From: Talpa occidentalis
Lineage: Eukaryota; Chordata; Mammalia; Eulipotyphla; Talpidae
Reading direction: 5' to 3'
NCBI RefSeq assembly: GCF_014898055.3
Contig: NW_023600993.1
Location: 18,380,850 to 18,444,849, forward strand
Length of the DNA: 64,000 bases
Shown: piece after piece, positions 48,683 to 60,189 of the stretch
Numbering within the stretch: the first letter of the stretch is position 1
Layout: every line of letters begins with the position of its first letter
The notes under the pieces: model-generated
Told to the model about the DNA's origin: nothing
The model's database searches: none
Seen by the model: only the letters and a program-made list of their open reading frames with translations
Position numbers and translations under genes: made by a program

Positions 48683-49045
48683 ATTTATCTTAGTCAGCTT
48701 GAGCTGTTATAACAAATTAATATAGACTCATTGGCTTATAAATATCAGAAATTTATTTCTCCATTTTGAAGGCTGTAAGACCAATGTCAGAGTGCCAGCA
48801 TGGTGGAGTTCTTGGTGAAGGCCCTCTCCCTGGTTTGTAAATGTCAGTCTCTCTGTTTCTGTACATGGTGGAGAGAGGGCAAGATAATTCCCTGAGACTG
48901 TTTTTATAAGAGTACTAATTCTATTTGTGAAATTTCTACCCTTGAATCCTAAGTACCTCCCAAAAACCCTACCTCCTAAAACTATTACATTGGGGATTAG
49001 GATTTCAACATCCGAATTTTGAGAGAAATAAAACATTTCATGAGT
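48683..49045 (-). mobile_element. MLT1-type LTR remnant
   Basis: Reverse-strand MLT1 pattern: 'ttagtcagcttgagctgtta', 'taacaaatta', 'cagaaatttatttctcc', 'ctccctggtttgtaaatg', 'tacctcccaaa', 'attacattggggattagg', 'atttcaacatccgaatttt'. No internal viral sequence adjoins it. Confidence 0.8.
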
Positions 49046-49198
49046 TGCAAAATTCAGGTTCAATTAGAAGCTCTGTTTTTGTAAATAAATGTTGTGGCAG
49101 ACAGTATAAGCCTGATGAGTGACTGTTTCCCCCAGCCACTTTTCCAACCACTGAATCATTTCTTACTTTGTTCAGGTGTCTTCTTTTCCTATCCTTTA

Positions 49199-49372
49199 GT
49201 GCAGTGCTCCCCAAACTTCAGTGTGTACATTGAATCACCTGAGAACATAGTCAAAATGCAGTTTCTGATTTAGCTGGTCTGGGGAGGTGCCCGAGAATCT
49301 GCATTTCTAATAAATCCCAGGTGATGCCAGTTCTGCTCCCCTGTGGACTAAGGATTTTGGGATGCTGAACTA
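49199..49372 (+). mobile_element. MER5A hAT-Charlie element
   Basis: The order 'gtgctccccaaacttcagtg', 'gaatcacctgagaac', 'gtttctgatt', 'ggtctggggaggtgcccgag', 'atctgcatttctaataaa', 'caggtgatgcc' follows the MER5A consensus closely. It is the best preserved copy in the window. Confidence 0.88.
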
Positions 49373-49403
49373 ATTTCCATTTCAAGATATAGGTCCCATT
49401 TTT

Positions 49404-49658
49404 TATTTTATTATTATTTTTAAAGATTTATTTATTTATGCATACAAGAGCTGGGGTGCAGGCCAGAGATGTGGGTGGGGGGTGGTGGTGAGAGGATTCA
49501 CCAGAGACAGAGTGGTGAGCAGAACAGGAAGATCTACTGAAATACACTGCTGAGAGGAGCAGTGGGCGAGAAAGGAGAGGTCTGCTGTGCCATGTGGGTC
49601 AGCAACCTGGCTTGGGATTGAGCTCATGCTGCAGTGACTGCAGATAGCTTCATAGTAC
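49404..49658 (-). mobile_element. tRNA-derived SINE, subfamily 1, 5'-truncated
   Basis: Tail and body match the other copies ('caagagctggggtgcagg', 'caccagagacagagtgg'), but the sequence leaves the SINE at 'agcttcatagtac', so the outer part of the tRNA-like head with the A box is missing. I find no convincing duplication. Confidence 0.88.
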
Positions 49659-49739
49659 TGCACACTTCAATGTAAATTAATAAACAGTGTGATTGTTTAA
49701 GCCCTGTGATACCTTATGAAACTACACTGTAAAAGTTTT

Positions 49740-50945
49740 TTTTAATATTTTATTTTATATAATTCTTACATCATTTTTCATCTTTGCACAATGTATGCAT
49801 TTTCATTTTGTTTATATTCCCCATACAATTGCACCCCCTCCTTATTTTGACTCTAGTCCTTCCTCTCCCAGCCCCTCCCTTCCCCCCCACCCCCCGTAGT
49901 GTGTCTCTGGTTTATAGTTGCTTGTTGATTTTGACTTTTTCTTTATTATAATTAGTCATTTTCCTGGTCCCTTATTTAAGTTTTCTAAATTCCTGCTATG
50001 AGTGAGGCCATCCAGTATTTTTCTTTTTCTTTTTGACTTATTTCTCTGAACATGATCCCTTCTAGCTCCATCCATGTTGCTGCAAACTGCATGTGTTTAT
50101 CTTTTTTGATTGCTGAGTAATATTCCATTGTGTATATATACCCCATCTTCTTGATCCAGTCATCTATTTTTGGGCATTTGGGTTGTTTCCAAGCTTAGCT
50201 ATTGTAAACAGTGCTGCTATAAACATAGGCGTGCAGGTGCCCTTTTGTATTAATGTTTCCATGTCCTTTGGGTAAATACCTATGAGTGGAATTGCTGGCT
50301 CATGTGGAAACTCCATCTTTAGCAGGTCAAGGAATCTCCACACAGCTGTCCATAGTGGTTGGACCAGTTTGCGCTCCCACCAGCAGTGCAGGAGAGTTCC
50401 TTTTTCTCCACATCCTCACCAACATTTGTTGTTGCTAGTTTTCTTAATATGTGCCATTATCACTGGTGTAAGATGGTATCTCATGGTAGTTTTGATTTGC
50501 ATTTCCCTGATTACAAGTGATATTGAACATTTTTTCATATGCCTGTTGTCCATTTGCATTTCCTCTTTGGAGAAATTTCTTTTTAGCTCTTCTGCCCATT
50601 TTTTGACTGGATTATTTTCTGTTTTTCTTGAGTCTCATCAGCTCTTTGTAGATTTTTGTGATCAGTCCTTTATCATCAGTGTTATGTGCAAAAATGGTCT
50701 CCCAGTTGGTGGGGTTTCTCTTCGTTTTGGTTATTGTCTCTTTTCCTGTGCAGCAGCTCTTTAATTTGATGTAGTCCCAGTTGTTTATCTTTGCCTTCAC
50801 TATCACTGCTTTGGGTGATGTGTCTGTAAAGATGTCTTTGAGGTGCATGTCATGTAGTGTTTCGCCTATATTTCCTTCTATGTATTTTATGGTTTCAGGT
50901 CTTATGTCTAGTTCTTTAATCAATTTTGAGTTGGTTTTTGTGCAT
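49740..50945 (-). mobile_element. L1, 5'-truncated, intermediate-type tail
   Basis: Minus-strand L1 from part of ORF2 to the 3' tail. It is bounded by a perfect 17-bp duplication, TACACTGTAAAAGTTTT, at 49723-49739 and 50946-50962. The tail contains the complement of CATTGTGCAAAGATGAAAAA. The G-rich tract is read as C runs near 49868-49900. Confidence 0.96.
49960..50945 (-). pseudogene. L1 ORF2 C-terminal region, broken
   Basis: The open piece 50923-50612 reads [20 protein letters not shown] through [20 protein letters not shown] and ends with the LKKNRK stop. The remaining C-terminal region down to about 49990 is recognisable by alignment with the copy at 11 kb, including the 'ctccacatcctcaccaacat' stretch that encodes the knuckle, but the frame is lost. 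The catalytic RT and endonuclease are absent through truncation. Confidence 0.88.
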
Positions 50946-50967
50946 TACACTGTAAAAGTTTTAAGAG

Positions 50968-51357
50968 CATAATCCCTTCCAGCTCCATCCATGTTGCTGT
51001 GAATGGCATCAGTTTATCCTTTTTGATTGCTGAGTAATACTCCATTGTGTATATATAGGAATATCAGATTGTTTCACTTATAGGAGGAATATAGGGGAAC
51101 CAAGTAAGGGATCAGAAAAAAATAGTTATAATACATAAAAAGAAAACAAAATAAGCAGGTAACTGTGAATCAGAGACATTCTGCAGAGGAGGCGGAGGGA
51201 GAAGGATCAAAACGGGAAGGAAGAGCACAAGGGATTGTGGTGATGGTGCACAGGTAAATTGGTGGTGAGAATTTTATGGGGACTATACCTGAGAGAAGAA
51301 AACATACATTGTACAAAAAATGAAGAATGATGTAAAATGTATATAAATAAAAAAAAA
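50968..51357 (+). mobile_element. older L1 tail with 5' inversion
   Basis: An inverted piece (50968-51057, complement of the ORF2 3' end) is followed by a sense piece (51059-51357) that starts near the ORF2 stop and runs through the 3'UTR to the A tail. The short duplication TTTAAGAG at 50960-50967 and 51358-51365 is compatible with one insertion. About 30 nt of L1 sequence is missing at the inversion junction compared with other copies. Confidence 0.82.
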
Positions 51358-51365
51358 TTTAAGAG

Positions 51366-52399
51366 GTCAAAACTGTCCATCTGAGAACTCTGACTACTGA
51401 TCATCTGTGTCCAGGAAGAGGAAAAAGTATCAGGAAGAGTTTGTCCCTGTGCTTCCTCCTGACACGCACTTATAATTATCACCAATTTCTGTTGATGCTA
51501 TTTCTAAGCAATGTGATGCTATTGTTTGGTTGGTAAATTATTCTTCAACAATGACATCTCTGGCTTCTCAATTGTAGCTGCTCAAGAATGATGGATTTTA
51601 TTGTATGGGGGCATCTTTAAGAGTAATAATTGGGGTTCTTTTCTTTCCCTTAGAAAGCTAAATTGTAACAGTCTGTTCTCTGTAATAAAGAGTATTATGA
51701 GTTTTCTTACATAGGGAATCTACTTTGATGATGGATAGAAACCTACTTTGGATGATGGATTTTATATCTCCAAAGAAGGTTAAGCAGTATATTCAAAGCT
51801 CTTATCATGCTGTTTGAATTCTATGTTGTATTTAGAGTTTAAAAAAATGACAAAGTGCAAAAAATAGAACAGAAAATAGAAGATGATTTCACAGTTTCCC
51901 AGGGTCAAGGCGAGAATATATAAATCAGAGAGGGAAAGAAAATTGTGTTTAAATATAGAATATACTAAGTGAGAATTTTTACCTTTCTTTCAAGTTTTAT
52001 GTAAGCAGTTAAATTATAATTCTGCTAGGTAGATATACATGATGCAATTTGTTATGTAAAAGATATAACTAGCAAGAAACATTTGTGCAAAACAAAATTT
52101 TTTAAATAAAAATATGTGTTAGGACTTCTGAAATGATAACTTGCAATACAATAAAATGTGCTTTCCTTTAGAAAGGAAAAAATATAACTTGCAAATTACT
52201 ACCATAATGAGTCCATTTCCAATGAATGTATTTGCTACTCTATTTTCATAATGAACAACTGATATTTTAATGAATCAAACCTTCTTTAATATTCTGCAGA
52301 ACTATGGCACAATGTAGAATTGAATTGAATTATGATAGAATTAAATGGAAATATCCTTTGTGAAAACTTTTAGATTTTGGCATGCAGGCTTGAAAGAAT
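51366..52399. other. gene-free stretch
   Basis: AT-rich, nothing recognised. Confidence 0.55.
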
Positions 52400-52413
52400 C
52401 TATACTATCTTTT

Positions 52414-52680
52414 TTTTTTTTTAAAGATTTTATTTATTTATACAAGATCCGGGGTACAGGCCAGATGTTTGGGAGGGTGAGAGGATTCACCAGAGACAGA
52501 GTGGGGAGCAGAACAGGCAGGCTGACGAAATACACTGCTGAGGGGAGCAGCAGGTGAGACAGGACAGGTCTCCCGCATCATGTGGGACCCTTGCCGGTGG
52601 GCCAGGATAGAACCAGCGCTGCAGAGGTTGCGGACAGTTCAATAGCGCAGCGCTCAACCTCCTGCGCCACCAGGGCAGCC
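52414..52680 (-). mobile_element. tRNA-derived SINE, intermediate type
   Basis: Minus-strand SINE. The duplication CTATACTATCTTTT (52400-52413) and CTATACTGTCTTTT (52681-52694) matches 13 of 14. The tail side resembles subfamily 1 ('ggggtacaggccag', 'caccagagacagag'), the head side subfamily 2 ('gtgggacccttgccgg', 'gcgcagcgctcaacc'). Confidence 0.93.
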
Positions 52681-52694
52681 CTATACTGTCTTTT

Positions 52695-53325
52695 AAAATA
52701 TGTCCTATATAAAATTGTTTTGAAGGTTGTTTGACCATCAACAATAAACTAATTTCCAATAAAAAAGTGAATATATTTGGTGATATTGCAGATTGAATGA
52801 AAAAAGTATATAACTTTAATCACAGAGCATTTCCACAGACAATAGCAATAATTTGGTATCACAAAACTCTTATGTTTCATATATTGATAGTATGTATTAT
52901 CTGTACTGTCTGTACTGTCTCCCCAAGAAGCATGGGACACTTGGGAAAGGGAGGTTTTGGGCTTTATTATCTGGAAATGGAATTTTTAATATTTATTCTT
53001 AAAAGATAAGGTTCTAGAGACAGGAAACTGGTGTCATCTTTGGGTCCTTAAACTACTGTAGCCTTAGCCCTCACCCCTTGGGAGTTGTGTGTGTACTGAA
53101 GGGAGGACTGCTGTACCAAGGTCCAAGCCACTACCCAGGCCAAGACTCCTTGTAGTCCACTTTTTCTCAATTGGGGGCAATTTTGCCCCTCTGTGGACAC
53201 ATACTAATGTCTGCATATCATTTAGTAAAATTCAGTATTTGTTTATGATTGAAACATGCTACTAGAATGAGGACAGTTATCTTTTGTTCACAATTTTATT
53301 CCTGGAGCACATTTCAGTGACTGAT
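52695..53325. other. gene-free stretch with short MER20-like piece
   Basis: At 53163-53225 'ttctcaattgggggcaattt' and 'tgcccctctgtggacacata' resemble the first 60 bp of a MER20-type hAT element. The rest is unassigned. Confidence 0.5.
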
Positions 53326-53339
53326 GGTTTATGAATCTT

Positions 53340-53619
53340 TTTTAAAGATTTATTTATTTATGCATACAAGAACTAGGCTACAGGCCAGCAGTATGGGGGT
53401 GGTGAGTGGATTCACTAGAGACAGAGTGGGGAGCAGAACAGGCAGACTGACTGAAGTACACTGCTCAGGGGAGCAGCGGGTGAGTCAGGAGAGGTCTGCT
53501 ATGCCATGTGGGTTGCTTCCTGGCCTGGGGGCAGGGGTAGGGATCGAACTCATGCTGCAGCGGCTGTGGATAGCTTCATAGGTTGTGTCTTAACCCCTTG
53601 CGCCACAAGGGAGGCCCCT
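53340..53619 (-). mobile_element. tRNA-derived SINE, subfamily 1
   Basis: Minus-strand SINE with 'caagaactaggctacagg'. The duplication is GGTTTATGAATCTT (53326-53339) and GGCTTATGAATTCTT (53620-53634). The head reads GGGGCCTCCCTTGTGGCGCA on the minus strand. Confidence 0.92.
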
Positions 53620-54206
53620 GGCTTATGAATTCTTAATGAATAAATATTTGTTGACTGATGAGTGAATGAATGAAGACCTTGCAAATAGATGGTATCCTGC
53701 AGGTTATTTGTGAAATGGTTAATATAATAAATAGGTTTTTTTTTGTGAATTTGATTAGTAAATTTGAAATTCTGTAGTAAAGTTAGGAAAATGATAGACT
53801 GCTGGCATTAATACCTAGAGTCTTTTATCCATCCTCAACTCCTAAGATATCATTATAGAATATAGTCTATATAAAATTGGGAAAATATTTAATTCAATAA
53901 CTTCATAGTAGAGGCAAGCCTACATAATTAATTGTAAAAATATTGGTTAGTTGTTTGTCTACTAGCTGTTACATTGGATATATAGTATATAATCTTGTTA
54001 TATAGATATATAGTATATAAACATGTCATGTTCTCTAAGTATGGTACAACTTAGATTGACAGCATTATGGTAACATTACCTTGATATTTTGCAAAAATTC
54101 CTGTTAAAATTTTAAAATTCATTTTGGGTGAATGTAAACATTTGTATGAATGGGAACTGTCCATTCTCAAAGTAGATTAGTAATTTAAGTGCTATTGTAT
54201 TATGCT

Positions 54207-54410
54207 ACAGTCATGCACAACTTAAAGATGGAGATATTTTGAGATATGTGTCCTTAGGTAGTTTAATTGTTATGTGAATGTCATAAATACCCAAATCTAG
54301 ACAGTGCATCTACTATTGGCCTAGGTCATTAATTATAGCTGGTTAGGACCACCTTTGTATATGTATAGTCCATCATAAACCAAAATGTTATTAAGCAGTG
54401 CATGACTATA
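54207..54410. mobile_element. short non-autonomous DNA transposon
   Basis: About 204 bp with inverted ends: the left end carries AGTCATGCAC then CTTAA, and the right end read in reverse gives the same AGTCATGCAC then CTTAA. The interior 'gttaggaccacctttgtata' matches a widespread mammalian MER-type element that I recognise by pattern only. No transposase. Confidence 0.82.
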
Positions 54411-54559
54411 TTTCATTTTTATCATGCTTTTTATTTAGCATCACAAGTAATTGAGATCTTAAATTATTATCATTATTATTTCATACATCAGTATTTGTTT
54501 AAAGTTACTTGCATATTTTAGAGATAAATTCTTCTTGCATTTTAGAATAATTTTACAAC

Positions 54560-55450
54560 ACTTATTTTCTTTATGCCTGCACTGAATTCTTTAGATATTT
54601 TGCTTTGGTGAGAACCTATTTCTTAAAGTTGTAAGCTCTCAATTTTTGTTGGTGTAAAGGGTTTTTTTTCATCATCATTATTCTAGAAAGGTATATTTGT
54701 TGGGTATATAATTCTGGGTTGGTAGTTATATTTCCCAAAATTCTTATGATATAATTCTACTTTTTTTTCTGTTTTCTATTGTTATTGAATCATAACCATT
54801 AGTGTATTTGCTCTTCATTTTTTAGGTAACCTGTCTTATTTCTCTGGCTTTGAAAAAAATTTTTTCTTCTCTGTTCTGTAGTTTGATTATGCTATGCCTA
54901 CCTACATATGTCTTCTTATTTCTCTTGTCTGGGATTCATTGGCTTTTCTGAATATGAAGATTTTTTTTGTCTATCAACAAATCTGCAAAATATTCAACCA
55001 TTATCTCCTCAATAGTGCCTCTTCAACATTTTTTCTATAATCATCTTCTGAAATATTTAATTGATATATAATATCCCTTCTTAGTACAGTTGCTATGTCT
55101 CTTATGTTTTAGAGTGCATCATGCTATGCTTTTAAAGTTTCTTTAAATCTTTCTTCCAGTTCATTTATAACTTATTTATGTTTGTCTTAATAGCTTTTCA
55201 ACCCACTAGCAAGGTTATATTTGATTTGATTGTTTTTATTCTTAAAAGTTCTATTTGACTTATTTTCAAATATGGTTTCAAAAATTCCTTGTTCTTTGCT
55301 CATGTTTTCCTCTCTGTCTTGATGCTCTAAAGTGTACTTAATATAATCTTTTTATATCTGTAATCCACAATTCTGAAATTCATTGTTTTGCAGATTTCCT
55401 TTTCATATCTATAGATTTTTTCAGGCATACACTCACAGTGAAATAGAAAT
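54560..55450 (-). mobile_element. ancient L1 ORF1-region fragment
   Basis: Reverse-strand ORF1-like blocks: 'gttgggtatataattctggg', 'tagtttgattatgctatgcc', 'tgtctgggattcattggctt', 'accattatctcctcaat'. The extent suggests an old L1 or HAL1. No frame remains. Confidence 0.68.
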
Positions 55451-56760
55451 ATTATGAGAATAAAAAAACTAATTATTCAAGAAGGGATTTCAGTGTGTAT
55501 TTATCCAGTTGCCTGGGAGCATTATCAATTGGGGACTACTTTAAATCAAATTTGCACTCGAGATATTTTGTACTATACGTGAGGCAGGAATTTTAGCTAT
55601 TTACTGACATCTACTTGAAAAGTAGATTTCCAGGGAAAATAATGGAATTTAGCTACAGGTTCCTGTGGACCCCCTCATTTATAAGTGATGCTTCCAAGGC
55701 CAGTAGACATACTAATGTGCTCTCAGGGGCATTTGTTTTATCACTATTGTCAAATTATGGTATTTAAATTCCTGTTGCTTCAAACTACTGTCTCTTTACA
55801 TTTCAAAGAATGCTTAGTCTCATTCTTTGTAATAGCATTTTTGGGATCTGACTAAGAATAAATTGGGTATGTAAGTTTTTGCAGCAATTGGGAAGGACAT
55901 TTTGGAATGCTTTAATAAAGTAGGTCATTAATTGTAGGTTTCTGCTTTGAAATATTTTTCATCTTTAAATTATTTTCTAAAGAAATGAGAGATAATTTAG
56001 ATTAAAAATGAAGTTTGAATAAAAGCAATAAAGATGATCAATGAAATCATGAGAAATTATCCTGACATCAAAAAGTAAATTATAACAAAAAATGTTTTAT
56101 CTATCATACCAGAAACACTATTTCATTAAGAAAAAGAGAGAGATGTCAAATAGAAGTAGCAGTAGAAACTCGGATTGTTTTATAATCCAACTGAGAAAGG
56201 AGATGAGACACTGGGAAGAGATTTAAATTCCCTGCATTTTTGACAGGCGACATTAACATTGAAGATGAAAATGTAAATTCATAATATATCAGTATAATGA
56301 GAACATAGATGACAAACTACTTAATTAATATCATCAATTGAAAAAGTGTTTAAGATTAGTCACTGCATAAGAAAAAGTAAAATGCCCTGAAAACCACTAG
56401 CTCTCAAATGAGGAAACAATAGAGATTTTGCCATGATTCACAATAATCTTAAAAATTTCCATGTTACCAGTAACAAATTGTGAAACAGAAGATTTTCTGA
56501 AGTATTTATTTGAAAAGATGTTTTTGATCAAACATGCTGTGAAGCATAAATTATCTTTCAATAAATTGATATAACAATTTTTGTCATATAGAGAGGTGAA
56601 CAAGAATTTACAGGCAAAATATGTAGGAAAAAGCTATTTTTTTTTAGTTAAACTTTAAAAATGCTTTTTTTATATAGTGAATATGGAAGGGACATTAGTG
56701 ACTAACTTGGGAAATGTCTTGACTACTTTAGAATATTGCCTAATTTTGATGCAAAATGTA
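55451..56760. other. gene-free stretch
   Basis: AT-rich, nothing recognised. Confidence 0.55.
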
Positions 56761-56776
56761 GAGAGCTATTCTTTTT

Positions 56777-57070
56777 CTTTTTTAAAAAATAAACCTTTGT
56801 TGATTTTTAAAAGAAATTTATGTATGCGTACAAGAACTGGGGTACAGGCCAGGTACAGGGTGATGGTGGTTGAGAGGATTCACCAGAGACAGGAGTGGAG
56901 AACAGAACAGGCAGACTGACTGAAATACACTGCTGAGGGGAGAAACGGGTGAGTCAGGAGAGGTGCTGCACCATGTGGGTAGCTCCTTGGCCAGGGATCA
57001 AACTTGTGCTGCAGTGGCTGCAGAAAGCTTCATAGGTTGCGTCTTAACCCCTGCACCACCAGGGAGACCT
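56777..57070 (-). mobile_element. tRNA-derived SINE, subfamily 1
   Basis: Minus-strand SINE with 'caagaactggggtacagg'. A perfect 16-bp duplication, GAGAGCTATTCTTTTT, lies at 56761-56776 and 57071-57086. The A-rich tail is interrupted, which suggests some age. Confidence 0.94.
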
Positions 57071-57086
57071 GAGAGCTATTCTTTTT

Positions 57087-58935
57087 TGTTGCTATTCAAT
57101 TGAACTAGTCTGTCCAATATTTCTTTTTTTCTTCCCATTGCTTTAAAAATCACTTACAAAAGTATATAATTTAGAATTACTACTTTATACCTTTATATGT
57201 AAACATTCTTGACTCACTCTCAACCAAAGATCCTCTGTATCATTACCCATTGTACCATTACTTTGCCTATTGCTATTCAAGTGTTATGTTTATCCATATG
57301 CCTGATTTCCAAGTCTCTTTTTTCTTCCTTTCCTTTCTTCTTTTCCATTCTCTCTCTCTTTCTTTCTTTCTTGCCCATTCCACAGTGCATTTAGACATAT
57401 TTTTAACACATTTCCCCCAACTATCTCGTTGCTTTCAGTGAAAGGACCTTTTAGGCATTTAAACCAATAACCTTCCAGAAATTTAAATGTCTGTAAATCT
57501 AATATTCAAAGTTATTGAATATATTTGACCTGAATTGCTGAATTGGCAGGAATTTTTTCTTGATACATCATAGTCTCATTCTCTGTAAGGCAATCTGTTG
57601 TGATCACAACATGCACTGTATATTTTCCTTCCTTTTAAGGCAATACATAACATAATTTATCATCTATTTTCATGACTCTTACATAATAGTGATCATCTGC
57701 TATTGTAATATGTCAAAGTTATGGCTTTCTATCAGTTCTCAGCCACCAGCATCCTGCTCAAGTTAAATGGGTCAGGCCTTTGATCTAATTTCAGATATGA
57801 GTCACTAAAAATATTAAAGATGACAAATAATAACACTGCTCATGTTCACAATGAGAAAGCCTTCAGCCAGCTGATTAGTTCTCACCAGCTTTTCTGAAAG
57901 GAGACTAAGGTAGGAGACACTGCTGCCCTTCTAGCCTTCAACTGCTATCCCAGTGCTGAAGCAGAGATTGCTGTAATGATTGTAGCATTTAGGATTATAC
58001 ATACACACCCTCTATCACACACATAGGCATAAATAGAATATGAAGTGGATGAAAAGAGTGACCCAGATCTAAGAAAGGATTAAGATTCCCTTCCTCCCCT
58101 CTCAAAGATAAGTTGCAGAAAGGATAGAATCCTCTTCCTTCTTTATAGGTTAGGACAAGTTATTATATGGTATTAAATATCCAAATTAAAGAATAATATT
58201 TTCCCTTCAAGGAGTTGCTTATAACTCGAACTTAGCATGTGAAAGAAGGGTACCCAGTGTACTATTAAGGGGTGCATGCTCTAAAGGGATCCAGCCATTA
58301 GTGTGCACAAAGGCAAAAGAAGCATACTCCTGGTGTTAAAGATCCTTAATAGAATTAGTGTGCACAGAGAAGAGAAGAAAGGATATTCCTAATAACAATT
58401 TCCTAATAACCCCCCAAATTACCTATCCCTTATAGACAAATGCCTATCCAAAGAGGGCTGGCCCACAGTGGGGCCACTGAGACCCAAAAGCTTGCTCTAG
58501 TTCTAAGACACCTTCTGGTAGGGAACAGCAATAAAGGGATAAAGCATGCCAGGAAGAAAAGGAGCAAAAGAAAATCCAAAATCAAGTTAAGTAGTGCCAT
58601 TGCCTGTGCCAAGGATAACCTTCCCCTGGGTCTCTCACCCACATGTCTTTCAAGTGTCTCTACATGTCTGTCATTCACACATCTCCTTCCAAGTCTCCCC
58701 AAATCCCTGGGTGCAAGTAAAAGCCAAAGAAGCAAGAGCCTTTTAGAGTCTACCTGCCTTCCATGTTATTTAGCTTTACCTGCCCCTCTGTGCTGTCCCT
58801 AGTTCCTAGTAGCTCTCTCATTCAGGAAGTCCAGTTCATGGCACACTGGAACCTGTAATCCATAATGTCTGCATGTAAGTGGAGGCAGGGGAAATGGTAC
58901 CAGTTCACTGTGCTGCTATGCAAAACATCACTGTT
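57087..58935. other. gene-free stretch; unassigned open frame 58440-58802
   Basis: A CT-rich patch lies at 57315-57375. The 120-codon plus-strand frame at 58440-58802 is Lys/Arg rich, then Leu/Ser rich, with no domain I recognise. A 101-codon frame overlaps it on the other strand, which argues for chance. The sequence at 58230-58860 is somewhat GC-richer than its surroundings and unassigned. Confidence 0.45.
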
Positions 58936-58948
58936 TCTATTTAATTTT

Positions 58949-59257
58949 TTTTTTTTTTTATAGAGGCATGTTTTATTTATTTATTTATTCATTTGTTTGT
59001 TTTTGTTTATACATGCACTGGGTACAGTCAGAAGTGCGGGAGGGTGAGAGAATTCACCAGAGCCAGAGCGGGGAGCAGAGCAGGCAGAAGGACCGAAGTA
59101 CACTGCTGAGGGGAGCAGCGGGCGGCAGGAGAGGTCTGCGCGCCATGTGGGACCCTCCTCCGGTGGCTGGGGAGCAGCCGGGGATCGAACCGGCGCTGCA
59201 GAGGCTGCTGGCAGCTTCGCAACCCAGCGCTCAACCGCTGTGCCACCGGGGAGGCCC
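58949..59257 (-). mobile_element. tRNA-derived SINE, subfamily 2
   Basis: Minus-strand SINE with 'tacatgcactgggtacag' and a near-consensus GC-rich head (GGTTCGATCCC as B box). A perfect 13-bp duplication, TCTATTTAATTTT, lies at 58936-58948 and 59258-59270. Little decay is visible, so it is probably young. Confidence 0.95.
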
Positions 59258-59754
59258 TCTATTTAATTTTGATAGCATATGCATTGCTCAAAGTATGATC
59301 TACTTTTATTTCATCCCCAGCACAAAGGACCACAGATGTCTAATTTGATTGATTTTTTTATTCTCAAAGGAGACACTTCTATTCATTTAACTCCAAGCAG
59401 AAATTCACCCTAAAGTATGACAGTGAACTAAATTCTGAGAGCAGTCAGTATTGAAAGTTGGTGCCTGAGCTGACATTATATTCATCCCAGCTGCCTTCAT
59501 GATGAGTAAATTTTTCATGAAACCTTTGTGTAATAGTCCACAAGTACCTCAAAGTCTGCTGAAGAGTGTGTCTTTATGGCCACCGCCAGCTAATCACAGT
59601 GTTAGGGCCTTTTCAGGATGGCTGATTGATCTTCCATTCTGCTACATGTGTACACTTATTTTGTGATCTAGAGTCTGTGCATGTAGAGAAAATAGGGCCT
59701 AATTCTTGCCCTGCAGGGGCTTATAGTCTAGGTTTAGTGGAAAGAAAAAGGACC

Positions 59755-59925
59755 CAGCATTTATTAGAGGCTGATCAGGTTCTAGCATTTTGCTTATGAG
59801 CTCACAGGATATTATTTAAACCTCATGGTAACTTTATCGAGTACACATCAGGACAGGATTCATGCCCACTTTTGTCTGATTGCAAGCTGATACTCTTGCC
59901 ACTATATCCTCCTGTACTGATCATT
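59755..59925 (-). mobile_element. MIR remnant
   Basis: Reverse-strand MIR features 'gcatttattagaggct', 'cacaggatattatttaaacc', 'aagctgatactcttgccact'. Diverged. Confidence 0.6.
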
Positions 59926-60189
59926 TTAATATTTTGGTTGCCTGTTTCAAAATTTTGACTAAAAGAACATTTTTTTGTTCTTTTATTTTGTTCTCTTCTG
60001 AGCCTTTCAGAATGATAATCCTATAACAAAAGAACAGTGAAAGCAAATAGGTGTCTTTGTATCAGATTTTGGTTCAGAAAAAAGAATCAATATTGCAAGT
60101 CATTTTATATGAATAAAAATATTTTAAAATTGAAATGCTAAGGTGATAAATTAGTCGATTAGTTTCTGACCAGTGTTTCTTTTCCATGA

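Noticed and set aside
50282..50764. 160-codon plus-strand frame
   Set aside because: Antisense of the minus-strand L1 ORF2 fragment at 49740-50945.
58440..58802. 120-codon open frame called as a gene
   Set aside because: An almost equally long frame exists on the opposite strand and no domain is visible; kept only as an observation.
59160..59257. tRNA gene suggested by A-box and B-box sequences
   Set aside because: It is the tRNA-derived head of a SINE: it is followed by a SINE body and A-rich tail, and enclosed by a target duplication. The same applies to the other SINE heads.
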